A stretch of 64,000 bases of DNA from Kitasatospora sp. NBC_00374 (GTDB lineage Bacteria; Actinomycetota; Actinomycetes; Streptomycetales; Streptomycetaceae), in the NCBI RefSeq assembly GCF_041434935.1, contig NZ_CP107964.1, positions 8,909,978 through 8,973,977 of the forward strand, read 5' to 3'. The notes beneath the pieces were generated by a model. The model had not been told where the DNA came from and made no database searches. It worked only from the letters and a program-made list of their open reading frames with translations. Position numbers and translations under genes: made by a program. Of the stretch, positions 35,694 to 43,628 are shown in pieces (positions within the stretch are counted from its first letter, which is position 1; every line of letters begins with the position of its first letter).

Positions 35694-36988
35694 AAGGCGC
35701 GGGCGACCTCGACGGCGCCCGCGAAGTCCCGAAACGCCCGGTCGCGGGCCGCCGCGTCCAGCACCGCCCGGTCGGCGTCCGCCGCCAGGTGCCAGCGGGC
35801 CGCCAGGTGGCGAGCGATCCGGTCCGGGTCCAGGTGGGCGGTGCTGCGGCGGGCATCGGCGGCTTCGACGGCCGCGTTCAGCGCGAACGCGGCGGCGACC
35901 GCCTCGGTGGTCGCCAAGCCCGCCTCGAGCAGTTCCCCGGCCTCGGCGCGGGTGGACGGCCACGCCGACCAGGCGCCGTCCAGCCGGGCCGAACGGACCA
36001 TCATCCTCAGCAGTGACTCGGCGGGGACCAGGTCCCGGATCTCCTCGGGAGTGAGCCAGAACGCCAGCTGCCGTCCCGACATCCCCGCGGTGTCCACTCC
36101 CTCGGCGGCGGCGACCCGCAACGCGGCGCTCTCCAGATCCGGCGTCGCCCTGGTCGGCGGACGTCGGGCGACGGCGGCCAGGACCCGCGCCCGCCACCGG
36201 GCCGCGAACCGGGGGTCGTAGAGCTGCTGGTGCTGGAGCACGGCGAGGAACGGCACCGCGGCGGCGTCGGGGCGGAAAGTCGCGGCCCAGTACCGTACGA
36301 AGCTGGTCCGCCACGGCTCCTGCGCCCACGGCCCGGCGCCGGTCACCGGCGCCAGGCCGGCCGCGACCAGGGCGAGCGCGAGCTCGGCGTCCTCGCGCTT
36401 GAGGTCGTACGGGTGGGTGCGGCGCCAGGCGTCGACGGTCTCGAACGCCTCGGTGGCGCCGGCCGCGCGGGCACCGCGGCCGAGCGCCGCCCAGGAGCGG
36501 CGGGTGTAGGGCAGGGCCCGGGCGAGGTATTCGAGGTTGCGCGCGTCGTCCGTGCTGATCAGAGCGGCCGCCGAGCAGCGGGTGAACGCGGTCCGCAGGT
36601 TCACCAGCGCCTCGGCCAGCGGCCGGCCGTCGGGGGTGTGCAGGACGGCCACCTCGTCGTCGGCGTCCAGGACCCCGGTCCGCAGCTGGTCGAAGATCTG
36701 GCCGACGCCGGTCATGCCGTAGGGGGCGAGCTCGGCGGCGCGAAGGGCGCCCATGCTCGCGGCGCCGACCACGCGCACGCCCTCGGCCAGCAGCAGCAGG
36801 ATCTCCTTGTGCCGCACCGGGGCGCTCTGGTGCCACAGTCCGTCGATGACCACCACGGTGTCGCCGGGGGCGGTGTCGAGCCGCAGCAGGTCGCCGTGCC
36901 GGACCGGTGGATGGCACACCGCGCCCGGGACGAGCTCGCGGACGCGGGCAGTCGGCAGGGTGGGGCCGGCGAAGACGTGGACTCTCAC
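35606..36988 (-). CDS. tfuA: TfuA-like RiPP maturation protein
   Basis: This 460-residue protein carries the TfuA core at residues 1-180. It has VHVFAGPTLPTARVRELVPG, then PPVRHGDLLRL, VVVIDGLWHQSAPVRHKEIL, and GVRVVGAASMGALRAAELAP with GMTGVGQIF. TfuA partners YcaO enzymes, best known in backbone thioamidation. A helical C-terminal extension of about 250 residues follows, as in many streptomycete TfuA proteins. GTG 36988 overlaps the ycaO stop (GTGA), so translation is coupled. No membrane segment. Confidence 0.9.
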   Translation of the reverse strand: MRVHVFAGPTLPTARVRELVPGAVCHPPVRHGDLLRLDTAPGDTVVVIDGLWHQSAPVRHKEILLLLAEGVRVVGAASMGALRAAELAPYGMTGVGQIFDQLRTGVLDADDEVAVLHTPDGRPLAEALVNLRTAFTRCSAAALISTDDARNLEYLARALPYTRRSWAALGRGARAAGATEAFETVDAWRRTHPYDLKREDAELALALVAAGLAPVTGAGPWAQEPWRTSFVRYWAATFRPDAAAVPFLAVLQHQQLYDPRFAARWRARVLAAVARRPPTRATPDLESAALRVAAAEGVDTAGMSGRQLAFWLTPEEIRDLVPAESLLRMMVRSARLDGAWSAWPSTRAEAGELLEAGLATTEAVAAAFALNAAVEAADARRSTAHLDPDRIARHLAARWHLAADADRAVLDAAARDRAFRDFAGAVEVARAFYLGARAAETSSPPVAVASSSVVRESQRT

Positions 36989-38155
36989 GCGGCGACCTCC
37001 TGGGTGGGTCGGGGGATGGTGTGGCGGGCGTCGTAGCGCAGGTGCGGCGCCAGGACCTTGACCACCGCGAACTCCTCGCAGGCGTGTGGTCCCCAGGTCA
37101 GGTCGACGACCAGGGGGTGGGTGCCGGTGGTGTGGGCGACGAGCGCGGCCAGGTGCCCGGCCTCCCCGTCATCGGTGGCGAAGCCGGCGACGTACCGGCG
37201 GGCGATGGTCGCCCAGTCCGCCCCGGCGGCCGGGGCGGGGGCGGGGCCGCGGTGAACGGTGTCGCGGTAGGCAGCCGGGTGGATGTCCTCGCGGCTGCCG
37301 GTGATCTGGGTAAGCCTGGACTGCGCGGCCTCGGTGATCGCCCGGGAGAGGGCGACGTGCGGGTCCAAGTGGGCGCCGGAGCCGGAGACCAGCAGCGCGG
37401 GCTGGTCCTCGCGCCACAGGTAGCAGGCCATGACGGGGACGCCGAACCGGTTCGGCAGGTGCCACAGCTCCAGCCAGGCCCGGGCCGCCCGTACCCGGGC
37501 GATCAGGTCCGCGCAGTGCGGGTCCTCGACGGTTACCGGGTCGATGAGCTGCGGCAGCCACGGCTGGCCGGGCGTGGTGAGGTCGCTGATCGTGTCCCGT
37601 TCGATCACCTCGCACAGGCCGTGCACGACGGCCTCGGCGCGGGTGTTGCCGGAGGCCAGGCCGTTGGTCGAGGCGCTGGGCAGGTGCAGGCGCCACTGGT
37701 CGTGGACCTCCCTGCCCAGACGTATGCACGCGGCCGGGACCGGCACGGGGGTGTCGTCCACGGCCGATCGGGCGGTGATCCAGTCCAGGACGGTGCGGGA
37801 GGTCAGCAGCGAGCCGGCGTGCGACTCCAGCGCGGTCACCGGGTAGGGCAGCCCCATCTCCCGGGCCGGCGCGCGCACCGACGGCGCGGGAACGGCGCGT
37901 TCGCCGTGCCATCTCGATCGCCTCCATCGCCCCGGACACCCGGGCCGCGTCCAGCGTCGCGCCCTTGCCCTGGGCGACGGACAGGGTCCGGGCCAGGGGC
38001 CGCACGGCCATGGTCACCGGGATGCCGAGGTCGTCCAGGCCGGTCACGTCCGCGACGCGGGTGATCCCGTACGTCGCCAGCAGCGGCCGGATGGCGGCCC
38101 AGGTCTCGGCGGGGTGACGGGTGCGGTGGGTGCCGTCGAAGAACGCCTTGCGCAT
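36985..38155 (-). pseudogene. ycaO: YcaO-family cyclodehydratase/thioamidation enzyme, broken by one frameshift
   Basis: ATG 38155 has GAGGAGG 8 bases upstream. The first 82 residues (FFDGTHRTRHPAETWAAIRP, GKGATLDAARVSGAMEAIEM) and the remaining 300 (GLPYPVTALESHAG, TRAEAVVHGLCEVIERDTIS, WGPHACEEFAVVKVLA) lie in different frames that meet at 37907-37912. Restoring two bases would give the expected EMWHGE sequence at the junction, so the rest of the gene is well preserved. YcaO enzymes activate peptide amides with ATP to form azolines or thioamides. With TfuA next to it, thioamidation is the first guess. A recent inactivating indel and a sequencing error are both possible. Confidence 0.85.
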
Positions 38156-38263
38156 GCTGCCTTTCCTCCTCGGGGTGGCGAAGCCCGGCCGCCGGACACC
38201 CAGGTCATGGGCGGTGCCCGGCGGCCGGGCGGTCAGCTACTCAACTACCGGCTGCCGGCCGCC

Positions 38264-38422
38264 TCAGACGGTGGGCAGGTCGTAGGTGTGGGTGTCGGGG
38301 AAGGCGGAGTCGGGCACAGCCGGGTCGCCGCCGGAGTTCTGCGGCATGTTGCCCTCGGCGTGGAGCTCGGCCACGAAGTCCGCCGGGTCGACGACGACCC
38401 CGGGCGTGGTGATGTCGGGCAC
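38264..38422 (-). CDS. Candidate RiPP precursor peptide, 52 aa
   Basis: GTG 38422 is preceded by AAGGAGG at 6-7 bp spacing, one of the best ribosome sites in the window. The leader-like part (PDITTPGVVVDPADFVAELH) is acidic and helical. The C-terminal part is Pro/Asp-rich and ends SAFPDTHTYDLPTV. It contains no cysteine; the Ser, Thr, His, Tyr, Asp and Pro residues could be targets of YcaO/TfuA or of the two oxygenases. It lies between the oxygenases and ycaO on the same strand, with 28 and 108 base gaps. It was identified by size, ribosome site and context rather than by recognised family. Confidence 0.8.
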   Translation of the reverse strand: MPDITTPGVVVDPADFVAELHAEGNMPQNSGGDPAVPDSAFPDTHTYDLPTV

Positions 38423-38450
38423 TGTGTTCCTCCTTGAGCTGGACGGACTG

Positions 38451-39068
38451 CTACACCGAGAGGTCGGTGAAGCAGATGGTGATCAGCACCTCGCGCGACG
38501 CGGTGTCGAGCGGGGTACGCCAGTGGGGGATCCGACGTCCGTCGAATCCGGTCAGGACCCGGTGGCGGATCGGGAACTTCTCGCCTTCCGGGTAAGGGGT
38601 GTCGGCGAGACGGCCGGCGACCTGCTCGGTGGTCAGATACCGCAGGTTCGGCAGCCAGCCCATCGCGCCCAGCCCCGGGGTGAGGCCGCAGCTGAAGGTG
38701 ATCTCGCACTTCCCGTCGTCCCGGTGGACGTGCATGTAGTCGCCGGGCGCGTAGTACTTCAGGCCGAAGCGGATCGCCGTCATCCGACGGTGGCCGGTCG
38801 CCTCCCCGGCCACCTCCGCCAGCGCCTTCGACATGGCCAGCGCGCTGAGCGCGGCCCCGCCGGTGTGGACCCTGCAGCGCTGCGGGGAGGTGATCGATCC
38901 GTCGCGCATCGACAGCAGCCCGGGGCGCTGGTTGTGCCGCACCACCGCGTACGGCTCGCACCGCTTCGCCTCGGCCGCGATCTCCTCCCACAGCCCCGCG
39001 TCCACCAGGTCGTCCGGCACCGGGGCCTGGCCTTCCGCCAGCCAGGTCTGACGCAGCGTCGTCGCCAT
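38451..39068 (-). CDS. 2-oxoglutarate/Fe(II) oxygenase B
   Basis: This 205-residue protein has the 2OG-Fe(II) fold signature. The HxD iron motif is seen in DYMHVHRDDGKCEITFSCGL, and the distal histidine and cosubstrate arginine lie in RRIPHWRTPL. ATG 39068 overlaps the stop of the upstream oxygenase (TGATG). It is a paralogue of that protein: both end with a PHWR motif and a hydrophobic (I/V)xxxF(T/M)DL end. Hydroxylation of the precursor peptide (Pro, Asp or another residue) is inferred from the cluster. Confidence 0.88.
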   Translation of the reverse strand: MATTLRQTWLAEGQAPVPDDLVDAGLWEEIAAEAKRCEPYAVVRHNQRPGLLSMRDGSITSPQRCRVHTGGAALSALAMSKALAEVAGEATGHRRMTAIRFGLKYYAPGDYMHVHRDDGKCEITFSCGLTPGLGAMGWLPNLRYLTTEQVAGRLADTPYPEGEKFPIRHRVLTGFDGRRIPHWRTPLDTASREVLITICFTDLSV

Positions 39069-39706
39069 CACAGGTCCATGAACGACATGGTGACCAGCAG
39101 ACCAACCGGCAGCGTGAGCCGGGGGCGCCAGTGCGGGACGTGGTAGCCGGCGAACGCCCGCACGCTGCCGTCGCCGTACGGGTGCGCGAGCGTCGTGAAG
39201 CCCTCGCCTTCGGGGAAGATGCCGTGCTTGGCCACGACCTCCCCCAGGTGGTCGGGGTGGGCGTTGCGCAGGCGCGGCGCCCAGCCCATCGCCGGCAGGT
39301 CCTCGGTGAGCGCGATCCCCACCGTGACCGTGGACTTCACCGAGTCGGTGTGGATGCCCTGGAAGTCGCCCTTCCGGTAGAGGACCACCGCGCCGCCGCG
39401 CGGCACCAGGCGCGCGATGCCGGTCGCCTCGCGCAGCCGGGCCAGCAGCACCTTGTCGTAGGCCAACGCTTCCAGCACCGGCCCGGGCGGGACGAAGCCG
39501 CAGTGGACCGGCGAGGCGAACGAGCCGTCGCGGTGCGAGCTGGTGTGGTCGTGCACGTGCGCGGTGACCAGGTCGAGCCGCCCGCGTGCCTCCGCGGCCA
39601 GGGCCTGGAAGCGGTCCGGCGCCAGCACGCCGGGCAGCAGGGCCGTCCCCGTCTCCTCCCAGGCCGCGCGAGCCGGGAGCCGTTCCGCGAGCGCTTCGGT
39701 GTCCAT
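39068..39706 (-). CDS. 2-oxoglutarate/Fe(II) oxygenase A
   Basis: This 212-residue protein has HxD in GDFQGIHTDSVKSTVTVGIA and the distal His/Arg in VPHWRPRLTLPVG. The N-terminal third (EETGTALLPGVLAPDRFQAL) is like prolyl-hydroxylase-type proteins. ATG 39706 has GGAGG 6 bases upstream. It is the first gene of the leftward operon oxygenase A, oxygenase B, precursor, ycaO, tfuA. Two tandem oxygenases suggest two hydroxylations, or one hydroxylation and one desaturation or epimerisation (inference). Confidence 0.88.
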   Translation of the reverse strand: MDTEALAERLPARAAWEETGTALLPGVLAPDRFQALAAEARGRLDLVTAHVHDHTSSHRDGSFASPVHCGFVPPGPVLEALAYDKVLLARLREATGIARLVPRGGAVVLYRKGDFQGIHTDSVKSTVTVGIALTEDLPAMGWAPRLRNAHPDHLGEVVAKHGIFPEGEGFTTLAHPYGDGSVRAFAGYHVPHWRPRLTLPVGLLVTMSFMDL

Positions 39707-39865
39707 CGTCCCCTCCGGATCTCTCGTCTCGACAGCCGCCCAGGGCCTGGTGATTCCCGATCGCCCCGGGCGGCTGACGATGAGTCAACAACCCGTCACA
39801 ACCCGCATCTACGGCTCGCGCAGGGGCTACGGTTGAAATCCTTGAATTCCGGGGGAAGGCGACGC
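39707..39865. promoter_or_regulatory. Divergent promoter region of the YcaO/TfuA RiPP cluster
   Basis: This 159-bp region separates the oxygenase-led operon from the HTH/TPR regulator and must hold both promoters. It is less GC-rich than its surroundings around 39776-39850. No operator was identified with confidence. Confidence 0.5.
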
Positions 39866-41209
39866 ATGTCCGACCACACCCGCAACACAGCCCTCCAGAA
39901 CCTCATCCGTGAGACGGGCTGGAACAACGGCCAGTTCGCCCGCGCGGTCAACGCGGTGGGCACCGAGATGCGCCTGGGGCTCAAGTACGACGACACCGCG
40001 GTCTGCCACTGGCTGACCGGCACCACCCCGCGGGCCAGAGTCCGGCCGGCGATCCTCGAAGCCCTCAGCCGCAAGCTCGACCAGACCGTCACGAGCGCCG
40101 CCGCCGGCTTCGGACCGGGCGCCGAGGTGCCCGACCGGCCGGACACCGCGACCGCCCTCATCGAGCTCTGGAGAGCAGACATGGACCCCTCCCGCAGGAC
40201 GGTGCTCGGCGCCGTCGGCCTCTACTCCGTCGCCCTGGCCGTCCCCGGCTGGCCAGACGTCATAGGCCGTGCCCAGCACGCCCGCCAGGCCCGCACCCGC
40301 ATCGGGGCAAACGAGGTCGACACCGTCACCGCGATGGCCGAGCGCCTCTCCCAGATGGACGACGAGTTCGGCGGTCGCCTTGCTCGCCCGCTCGCGGCCG
40401 CGTTCCTGGGCAGCACCGTCGCCCGCTACCTGCAGTGCGACGCCTCCGAGGCCACGAGGAAGGCGATGTGCTCGGCCGCCGCCGACCTGGCCTACCTGAC
40501 CGGCTGGATGGCCGTCGACGAGGGGCAGCACGGTCTCGCACAGCAGTACTACACCCAGGCCCTGAACCTCGCCGGCGCCGCCGAGGACCACCTGACGTAC
40601 TGCACGGTCCTGCGCGGCATGAGCGTCCAGGCGATCGGGCTCGGCCACGGCCGCAAGGCCCGGCAGTACGCCGATGCGGCAGCGGAGGCAGCCCCGGCGG
40701 CCGGCCCGAGGATGCGGGCCTTCCTCGTCGGCCAGCAGGCCCACGCCTCAGCCGCCGTCGGCGAGCGCCACACCGCCCTTCGCCAACTCGCCGAAGCCGA
40801 AGCAGCGCTCGACAAGGCGACGTCCGGATCGGCGTACGTCGCCGGCTACCACCCCGCCGCCCTGCACTACCACGCCAGCCACGTCCTGTTCGAGCTGCGC
40901 GACCTCGGCGGCTCCATCACCGCCATGCAGGAGTCCAACCGCCACCGCCCGCCCACCGAGCGCCGCGCGCGAGCCCGCTCCACCGCCCTCCTCGCGGAAC
41001 GCCAGTTCGCCTTCGGCCACCTCGAAGCCGCCTGCGCGACCTGGGGCACCTTCCTGGACGACTACCAGCACGTCAGCTCCGCGCGCTGCGACGACCACTT
41101 CGCCACCCTGCGACACTGCGTGGCCCAGCACCCCGGCAACAGGATCGCCCGGACGCTGGGCGAGCGGGCCCGCACGCTGGCACCCGTCGCTTACCGCCGC
41201 CCCAGCTGA
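39866..41209 (+). CDS. Helix-turn-helix regulator with TPR-like sensor domain
   Basis: ATG 39866 follows GGGGGAAGG. The 447-residue protein has an N-terminal DNA-binding region (NLIRETGWNNGQFARAVNAV, then DTAVCHWLTGTTPRARVRPA). A long helical tetratricopeptide-like domain follows (QYYTQALNLAGAAEDHLTYC and similar). Such regulators are common beside streptomycete RiPP and secondary-metabolite loci, and sense peptides or small ligands. It is divergent from the RiPP operon, which it probably controls (inference). Confidence 0.85.
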   Translation: MSDHTRNTALQNLIRETGWNNGQFARAVNAVGTEMRLGLKYDDTAVCHWLTGTTPRARVRPAILEALSRKLDQTVTSAAAGFGPGAEVPDRPDTATALIELWRADMDPSRRTVLGAVGLYSVALAVPGWPDVIGRAQHARQARTRIGANEVDTVTAMAERLSQMDDEFGGRLARPLAAAFLGSTVARYLQCDASEATRKAMCSAAADLAYLTGWMAVDEGQHGLAQQYYTQALNLAGAAEDHLTYCTVLRGMSVQAIGLGHGRKARQYADAAAEAAPAAGPRMRAFLVGQQAHASAAVGERHTALRQLAEAEAALDKATSGSAYVAGYHPAALHYHASHVLFELRDLGGSITAMQESNRHRPPTERRARARSTALLAERQFAFGHLEAACATWGTFLDDYQHVSSARCDDHFATLRHCVAQHPGNRIARTLGERARTLAPVAYRRPS

Positions 41210-41766
41210 GCGCCATCCGGCGCCATCTGGACCACCCGGTAGCCGAGGCGGGTGAAGGCCCGCCCCACCGGGCGCCCCAGGCGGGCATCCTGAGGCGATG
41301 CAACGTCGAGGACCCCGCCGCAGCCGTCGAGTTCGCACCGCCCGGCTCGCCGTCACCCGTGCACGAGCCGGTGGACGGCGTCCAAGCTTCCGGCCTACCG
41401 AAGAGACTCCGCGGTCACCCGGACCCGGCGCATCTCCATCGGCGGTACCGTGATGGTGACCACCACCCACGATCCGCGCTGCGAGATCTGGGGCACGGGC
41501 CGATGACGGCCAGGCGGCGCACGAGCCCTGCGGGGGTCCGGGCAGTGCGCCGCCCCCGCACCAGCCCGGGCCGCAGACCCGTCCCATCACGGCAACGGCC
41601 TGATACGACCGACGGCGCCGCGGTGCTGCTCACCGTCCCGGCGTCCCGGCGTCCGGCGGCCGGGCCGCGGCGTATCCGGGGGTGCGAGCCCTCACGACCG
41701 GTCACTTGCTGCTCGTGGGTCTGTTGGGCACCTGCGGGCCGTGCCTGGCCGCGCTGCCCGGGGGAT
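41210..41766. other. Intergenic stretch, gene-end debris only
   Basis: A coding-like 3' end on the plus strand (TRTRRISIGGTVMVTTTHDP, then RCEIWGTGR-stop, about 41411-41506) has no start. No complete gene recognised. Confidence 0.35.
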
Positions 41767-42108
41767 GTGTTCGCCCGCGCGTACGATCACCGGGTCGCCA
41801 AGAAGCAGAAGACGTTCGAGCTCCCCACCGGTCTGAAGGACGCGCAGCGCGTGCTCGCCGCCGCCCGTGCGGAGCGTGCCGCGTTCCTTGCCACCCTGCC
41901 GGTCTGGAGGGGAGACCTGGAGGTCACCGCCGTCGGGGTGGGAGAGGAACTGCGCACGGAGTTGGGCCGGCTGGAGGAAGCCGAGCGCCGGGCCGCTCAC
42001 GTGGTGTGAGCCGACCCGTACTGGGCGACGGTCCCGGCCGAAGACCGGGTCGCGGCCCGTACTCAGCTCGGCCACATCGACCACGAGGCCGCCCCGGCCG
42101 CCGTGTAG
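41767..42108 (+). pseudogene. Small coiled protein gene interrupted by an in-frame TGA
   Basis: GTG 41767 opens an 80-residue frame (KKQKTFELPTGLKDAQRVLA, LEEAERRAAHVV) ending at TGA 42007-42009. The same frame then continues for 32 coding-like residues (ADPYWATVPAEDRVAARTQL) to TAG 42106-42108. The TGA probably arose from TGG or CGA, so this is a nonsense-interrupted gene. A natural stop followed by chance sequence is the alternative. Function unknown. Confidence 0.5.
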
Positions 42109-42619
42109 ACCTGCACTGCCCGGCTGCGGTGCCTGCCCAGCCGCCCGGTCCGCGGCGTGAAGACCGTTCCCGGACCACCCTGTTCCCGTGTCACCGCCTG
42201 CGGACGCCGTCCCAGGGCCCAGGCCGTGCCCTTACAACGCACCGCTCGTTGATCCGGCCGGGCGCGGCACGGAACCGCTCGCGCACCGGACCGCAACGAC
42301 CCCCCCCACGAACCGGGCCGATACGCGGCGGGCCGACCTCGGGGCGGCCGGACGTACACACCGGCCGCCCCGGCGCCGACTCGTGTCCATCCTCTCGCCC
42401 AACGCTGACGAGACGAGGTGACCGTGCCGGCGCGGCCGCGGACCTCGCGGACGCCGGAGACCTCCGCGGGGAAGGACGCGAGCGCATCCGGGCCGAGGTC
42501 GCCGCCTTGGGTGACGGCCCTCCGGCCGGGCAGCCAGACTGCCCGCGCCGCCTGGACGAACCGACGAGGTTGCCCTTGCCCTGCTTGGACCCGGAGCTGG
42601 CGTTGGCGGCCTGGTCTTT
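42109..42619. other. Intergenic stretch, nothing recognised
   Basis: High-GC sequence with only shadow frames. It should contain the end of the next minus-strand transcript. Confidence 0.35.
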
Positions 42620-43189
42620 TCAGTCACGGGTGACTTGGACCAGCTGGGACACTCGGCGGTAGCCTTTCGGCATTTCTTGGCTAAGGACCGAGTGGTCCGT
42701 CCTCTTGGCCCGTGCGTCGTTGAACTGCCGCCACGCGGCGTCGTCCATCTTGACGAGACTGTACGTACGGACGGAACCGACGTCGGCGCTGGACAAGTCG
42801 ATGGGCAGCTCCTGCGGCTCCGTGCTGCCCGTCAGCTCGCCCTGCCCGTAGTAGTTCGTGTGTGGGGCGGGCGATCCCATCCCATCGCGGGTGATCAGCC
42901 ACGCGAGGTGATCACCGCTGGCCAGGGTGCACCTCACGTGTGCTGTCAGCGTTGTGACTGTGTGGACGCTGAGCGGCCCCGGCGGCTGAATGTCGACGCC
43001 GAGGTCAGATTCGCCACACGGCGGGAACGCGGAGTTCGACGCTGGCGGCGGTGACGGGTTCTTGGACGAGTTGTTGTGGTTGATGACGGCTGCCACGATG
43101 ACGCCGATGGCGGTGATCACCGCGACCACGATCGCCACCCACCACCCGGGCGCCAGGCCGCTTCCGCCGGATGTTGCTGATGTTGCCAT
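42620..43189 (-). CDS. Membrane-anchored extracytoplasmic protein of unknown function, 189 aa
   Basis: ATG 43189 is preceded by GGGGGA. An N-terminal Gly/Ser stretch leads into one membrane helix at about residues 15-37 (WWVAIVVAVITAIGVIVAAV). A Ser/Pro/Asn linker and an extracytoplasmic domain follow, with cysteines at CGES and RCTLASG and a WLITRDG...NYYGQGELTG core. The topology is most likely N-in, C-out. The same arrangement is seen in many small streptomycete membrane proteins. Family not recognised. Confidence 0.75.
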   Translation of the reverse strand: MATSATSGGSGLAPGWWVAIVVAVITAIGVIVAAVINHNNSSKNPSPPPASNSAFPPCGESDLGVDIQPPGPLSVHTVTTLTAHVRCTLASGDHLAWLITRDGMGSPAPHTNYYGQGELTGSTEPQELPIDLSSADVGSVRTYSLVKMDDAAWRQFNDARAKRTDHSVLSQEMPKGYRRVSQLVQVTRD

Positions 43190-43628
43190 GTGTGTCCCCC
43201 TTCCTGTCCTGGGCTTCCCGTGCCGCAGCCGCTGCACTCGTGCCCGGCTGATCCACCATCACCAGCGACCGGAAATACGACGATCGGCGGGGCGCACGCT
43301 TCGCGTAGCGACGACGAACCGCTCCGCACGCACTCCTGCACCGCGCCACCACCCAGGTTCGCCAGCACCATGCAGCGTCCGGCGGCTACCACGGGATCGC
43401 CGGGCTGCGCCTCTCGCAGCGCGAGGCCAAGGACGCCGTCGCGCTCGCCGAAGGCCCGCGGCTTCAACCAGGTGACCCGCCTGCGGCTGCGCCTGGTCGC
43501 CTCGAATCGGGTGAACGACCACGGAATGGCCCTGGCGCCTCACAGTGGCCGGAACGCAGGGCGGTGGCAGAGGTTGGTGGGCGATCAGCAGGTACGCCGT
43601 GACGGCCGGGCCCGGGGGAGCGCTGTGG
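43190..43628. other. Intergenic stretch, nothing secure
   Basis: A minus-strand frame at 43117-43467 (GDPVVAAGRCMVLANLGGGA) has some coding character but overlaps the start of the gene above in another frame. No gene is called. Confidence 0.3.
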
